A stretch of DNA of 64,000 nucleotides from Archegozetes longisetosus (taxonomy: Eukaryota; Arthropoda; Arachnida; Sarcoptiformes; Trhypochthoniidae). The position numbers and the translations under genes were made by a program. The stretch lies in NCBI GenBank assembly GCA_018873245.2, contig JAEMBT020000008.1, forward strand, positions 15,115,172-15,179,171, written 5' to 3'. The notes beneath the pieces are model-generated. The model saw only the letters and a program-made list of their open reading frames with translations. It searched no databases and was not told where the DNA came from. This document shows positions 60,211 to 64,000 of the stretch, piece by piece. Numbering within the stretch: the stretch's first letter is position 1; the number at the start of each line of letters is the position of its first letter.

Positions 60211-61658
60211 AATAATTATACATGCAATGCGAGCAATACTTTGAGTGAGTGCGACGCTAGTGACACACTGAGGACTAATCACACAAATGTGACGAGTCTT
60301 GCAGTTTGACTAACTCCTCCAATTAAACTCCCATAAATTAGTTATTACCCTTAAATAACGATCAAAATTATGACTTAACATCAAACTATTCTGGAGCTTG
60401 TAAACCAAACACAAGTACCTAAAGCTCTTATTCTTATACCGTTAATTAACTGATTAAATATCTGTTGAATGTTATTAAAAAACCGAAATGTTTGCAGTAA
60501 ATAAACTTTTGACTTTTCATGGAATAATCATTGATTTTATTAAATAAGTTTACTTTATCTATAGATTTATTACAAATTCAACATTACATTTACATACATT
60601 TTTATTAATTCATTTTGTTTTCAACTCAACTTATTTACTAATGCATAACAAAATTGTTTTATGAGTCCATTCAAATTGATGTTTAAAAAAGAAAACTTTT
60701 AAACTTATATTTCAACGTTTGTAACTTATATTTAACTATTTGCAAGCAAAATAAGCATATTTTTACATTAGAATCATTATGAAGTGTCATTTTGACAGTA
60801 CTTGACATTAACTATTTATAAAATTTGTTTTAACAAAATTGAATGCGTGCAAAAAGTTTACTTTCTTCAATCAACTAATTATTATTCGATTGAATCATTT
60901 TGAAATCTAACTCGTCAAATGTATTAGTACTAAATAACTTCCTATTAACTGACATAAAGCTGACAAAGAAAAAGTTTTCTTTCTATACAGATTAAAGAGA
61001 ATTACTTTAGTTTGTTTCAGTTAAGGGATTAAACAAATAAGTCTAAAATTGTTGTATGTTATCCGGAAATTTTGAATGTCGAGTTAATAAAAGATTATAT
61101 AAAACTTTTAAAGCCTTTCTATTAAAACATTAATTTGACATAAATTATGTTAATATATAAAATACAATTAGATTTTTTTTAAAAATCTTATTTTCCGGAA
61201 ATCAGTTGTGAGCGAATCTCATTTTCATTGATACAGGTTTTAGAGCAAATCTAAATTATTTTCTGCGATTAATTAATCTTCTAACTATGGGTCAAAACGA
61301 AATTCCAACAATTAAAACTAGTTCTGACTATACATTTATCTACAATAACTTACATCAAATAAGTGTTTTCGTGCTCTCCTATCAAGTGATTGAAACTAAT
61401 CTCCAGGTATCGGCATTTGTGTTATAGTTACTGTTGAGGATTTCAATTTGAATACATTTTCAATCAATAGACTCGTTTAATTTCTGATAAAACCGTTATA
61501 AAACACGTATAAAGCATTTTCGCCTGATATACAATAATTTTTGGCAAATTTCAACATTTTATCATCTATTAAACATTTATCAAGACTGGAAGTGTGCACA
61601 TGGCTCTCGAAAAGGTTGGCACAACTCATTTGATTCTTTTGAAATTTAATAAAAACTT
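60211..61658. other. Intergenic, no gene seen
   Basis: AT-rich; no coding pattern. Would hold the FAU promoter and the 3' UTR of the CUB receptor. Confidence 0.45.
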
Positions 61659-63772
61659 TTATACACTATCAATGTGAAGAAAATGCATTCCCGGTGGTAT
61701 TTCAAATTGTGGTGGTTTAGGTCGTGATATTTCAAATTGAGCTGTGAGACTACTATTGCTTCTTCGCCGCTTCCTTTTCCTATGGCATAGACTACATACG
61801 ACAATAATGATGAGTAGAGACGCCGCTGAAACAATCCCACCAATCATTACAAAGTTGATTTCAGGCGCCTTTGCACCTAAAAGTTTTAATCACAATGATT
61901 AGGTCATTCAAATATACAAACACATTTTACATAGACTTAATCTAGAAGTGACCCAAACATAAATATGAAATATGGCCAATATATAGGTTAAACCTTATCA
62001 TAATTTTCTTAATGAGCTTACAATTGATTTCGTCTGATTGATCATTATTTCCGCAATTCCTTATAGCATTACAATGAAGACTTGAGGAAATACAATATCC
62101 ACTGGAAGCACATCGAAATTGATCGCATGAAGATCCAGGTTCACGAATCTCGGTCCAACTTACTTTGAACCCTTTTCCACCGACAGCTTTTTGGGCAGTA
62201 ATAAACCTGTTATCAAACCGAAACTTATTCCAATTAATCATTTCTACAACCATTGAATTTGAGTAAATTTACGTTATTTTGAGCATATTAGTGGTTGATA
62301 TTAATTCACTTGTTTCGTTGCTAAGTTGACTTCCGCACAGCTCTACTGGCTGTTGACTAAGATCTAACCAAACTCTCACAACAGCACCAGAACATCCACG
62401 AACTATCAATTATGAAACAGATTGTATCGATTTGTTTTTCTTTCACTAAATTCTGTACAAGTTATGTAATGAAACTCGTAATAGAATAACCCTTATATGC
62501 GCTCTCTAGAACTTATATAAAAGAAGCTGCAGTGCATCTTTTATTATCAATATAATTTATGTAAATATCTGCTTATATATCTATAGAGTGCTATTTACCT
62601 GAGGGTTCGCCTTCAACAGTAAATGTTTCAAAGTAAAGAAGCACTTTAAATCTTGGTCGGACGGTTATATACCAATTGCACACTTGCCTATGAGGCAGAT
62701 AACCATTAGGATAATTAGGGCTTGTAATGATGCCATTCTCCAAATTAGTAATATTACTGCCACAATCTTTAAGATTAGAATTAGGTTTAGAAATTGAGAA
62801 TTTATTTTAATAAGTGTCAGGTTATTAGTCTATTGATTTAGTTTAAAACATTACCTCCAAGACTACTGATAGCATTAATGAAACTATAACTGGCACTAAA
62901 GCCACTCGAGACACCGGTATCGTCGGTATTCAGAATAATTTTCATTTTATTGACTCCGAAGTCCGAAATGATAGGTCCGGGTGTTGTCGCAGAACAGTAT
63001 CGTCCGTATTTAATTTCTCTGCCACTTGAAAGAACTTCATAGACTTCGAGCCAGTCTTCTTGGCAAACATCGTTGTAACCGGCGACAGATTTTTCGGGAT
63101 TAATTTTAAAATGATTGAACACAAGTTTGACTTGTTCGCCAGTTTGTCCAAAAAATTCATATATACAATGAGTACTAGAGGGGTAATTGCTTGGATAACG
63201 GGGCGAATTAATGTCTCCACTTTTAGTACTTTCACTAACATAAGAGAAGTGGCACTGACCCGCCGACGCTGGAGTACCCGGCACTTTATAGTCTGTTTCA
63301 AAAGAATATCGAGCTTTGAAACCCTGTCCTTGTGTTGAGCCACTACTAAAAACAATTATAAGACTGGGTCCTTCCGATAAGATAGGGTTAGGAAGTGTTT
63401 GACCGCAGAACACATAATCGAATTCGTCGAGTGCTTGGCTTTGAGTATAAAGTCGAACGTAAGCATCTGTGCATCTATTGAGGGAAGAGAATAATCATGT
63501 TTTTTCTGTTATCTCACATCCATTTGCTTTATTGGGCACATACTCATTAGGATCACTGGCTGGAATTTCAAATTTTTCAAACTCCAAATTGATTCTTTCT
63601 AAATGCTGAGAGTCTTGAAGTCCGTAAATATAGTACTTGCAAACAATATTGGAATGATATAAGAATGGATAGTTAGGCGAATATACTGTTCCATTAGACT
63701 CTTTACGGCTCAATATCTTTTGATCGCATTCTGTGCCTCTAATGTGTTCGCCATCATTCTTGCCAATAAAAC
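61659..63772 (-). CDS. CUB-CUB-CUB-LDLa transmembrane receptor, LEV-10/NETO-like (3' part, ~520 residues visible)
   Basis: Minus-strand exons 63772-63518, 63466-62855, 62766-62599, 62402-62310, 62243-62022 and 61876-61659; every junction is phase 1. Order of modules: CUB (VYSPNYPFLY...), CUB (INSPRYPSNYPSSTHC...EDWLEVYE), CUB (ITSPNYPNGYLPHR...ELCG), LDLa (CDQFRCASSGYCISSSLHC...DQSDEINC), then a TM helix (GGIVSAASLLIIIVVCSLC) and a ~45-residue basic tail ending DSV. Several CUBs, one LDLa and one TM match the C-terminal layout of C. elegans LEV-10 (five CUBs); NETO has two. Both families are auxiliary proteins that cluster or modulate neurotransmitter receptors. More CUBs and the start are expected beyond the window. 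The acceptor at 63467 is the least sure junction. Confidence 0.85.
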
Positions 63773-64000
63773 CTAAATCATTTTAGAACAATAAACCATA
63801 TAAGATAAATTGCAGATTAGATACAATGTTCACTTTTTTCAATACTATTTTTCAGTCAGTTATAGTTATAGCCTTAATAATCGATCGAAGGTTTAAATAA
63901 AAGATAGTCTCATAAATTAGACCTTCTTCGCTCTATTTTACATATATTTATTCAAATTCTAACTCAATTTTATGTGTATATTCGTGGAATCATGACTTTT
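63773..64000. other. Intron or upstream part of the CUB receptor gene
   Basis: No further CUB sequence is seen to the window end; the next upstream exon must lie outside. Confidence 0.5.

Overview
The window looks like nuclear DNA of a small arthropod, most likely an acariform (probably astigmatid) mite. It is AT-rich. Protein genes carry very short introns (about 45-90 nt) with GT-AG ends. Two genes resemble mite group 7 allergens (Der p 7 type), and a gustatory receptor and a peritrophin-like chitin-binding protein are also arthropod features. The species cannot be named from the sequence alone. Exon coordinates below were worked out by hand from splice sites, reading-frame phase and homology recalled from family knowledge; no search was run.

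Layout. 1-8.5 kb is repeat-rich: a solo-looking LTR, a decayed minus-strand cluster with a viral F-type envelope-like relic and a P-loop relic, two hairpins, and a mariner-type element. 8.5-10.2 kb holds a secreted helical protein of unknown function. 10.2-15.7 kb is gene-empty but holds a 1.36 kb inverted repeat with a nested MITE. 15.7-20 kb has RBBP5, a takeout/JHBP-like gene and the first group 7-like gene. 20-33 kb is a dynamic accessory region: large foldback repeats, several TA-flanked Tc1/mariner elements, an element with a 9-bp target duplication, one intact gustatory receptor plus receptor pseudogenes, and the second group 7-like gene.

33-57 kb is a gene-dense core: JAGN1, KATNA1, an HMG-box factor, PSMA1, CSN1, CRYZL1 (with a secreted-protein gene nested in its first intron), QTRT2, GPKOW, DYNLT1, a mucin-like chitin-binding protein and FAU. 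The right end (61.7-63.8 kb) is the 3' part of a CUB-CUB-CUB-LDLa-transmembrane receptor resembling LEV-10/NETO proteins; its 5' end lies outside the window.

Themes. Two head-to-head pairs may share promoters (PSMA1/CSN1 and QTRT2/GPKOW). Three genes of probable TULIP (BPI/JHBP-like lipid-binding) fold lie within 15 kb. Inserted elements can be read as layers: a MITE inside an inverted-repeat arm, and a mariner inside a receptor pseudogene. In both cases removing the insert and one TA restores continuity with the related copy.
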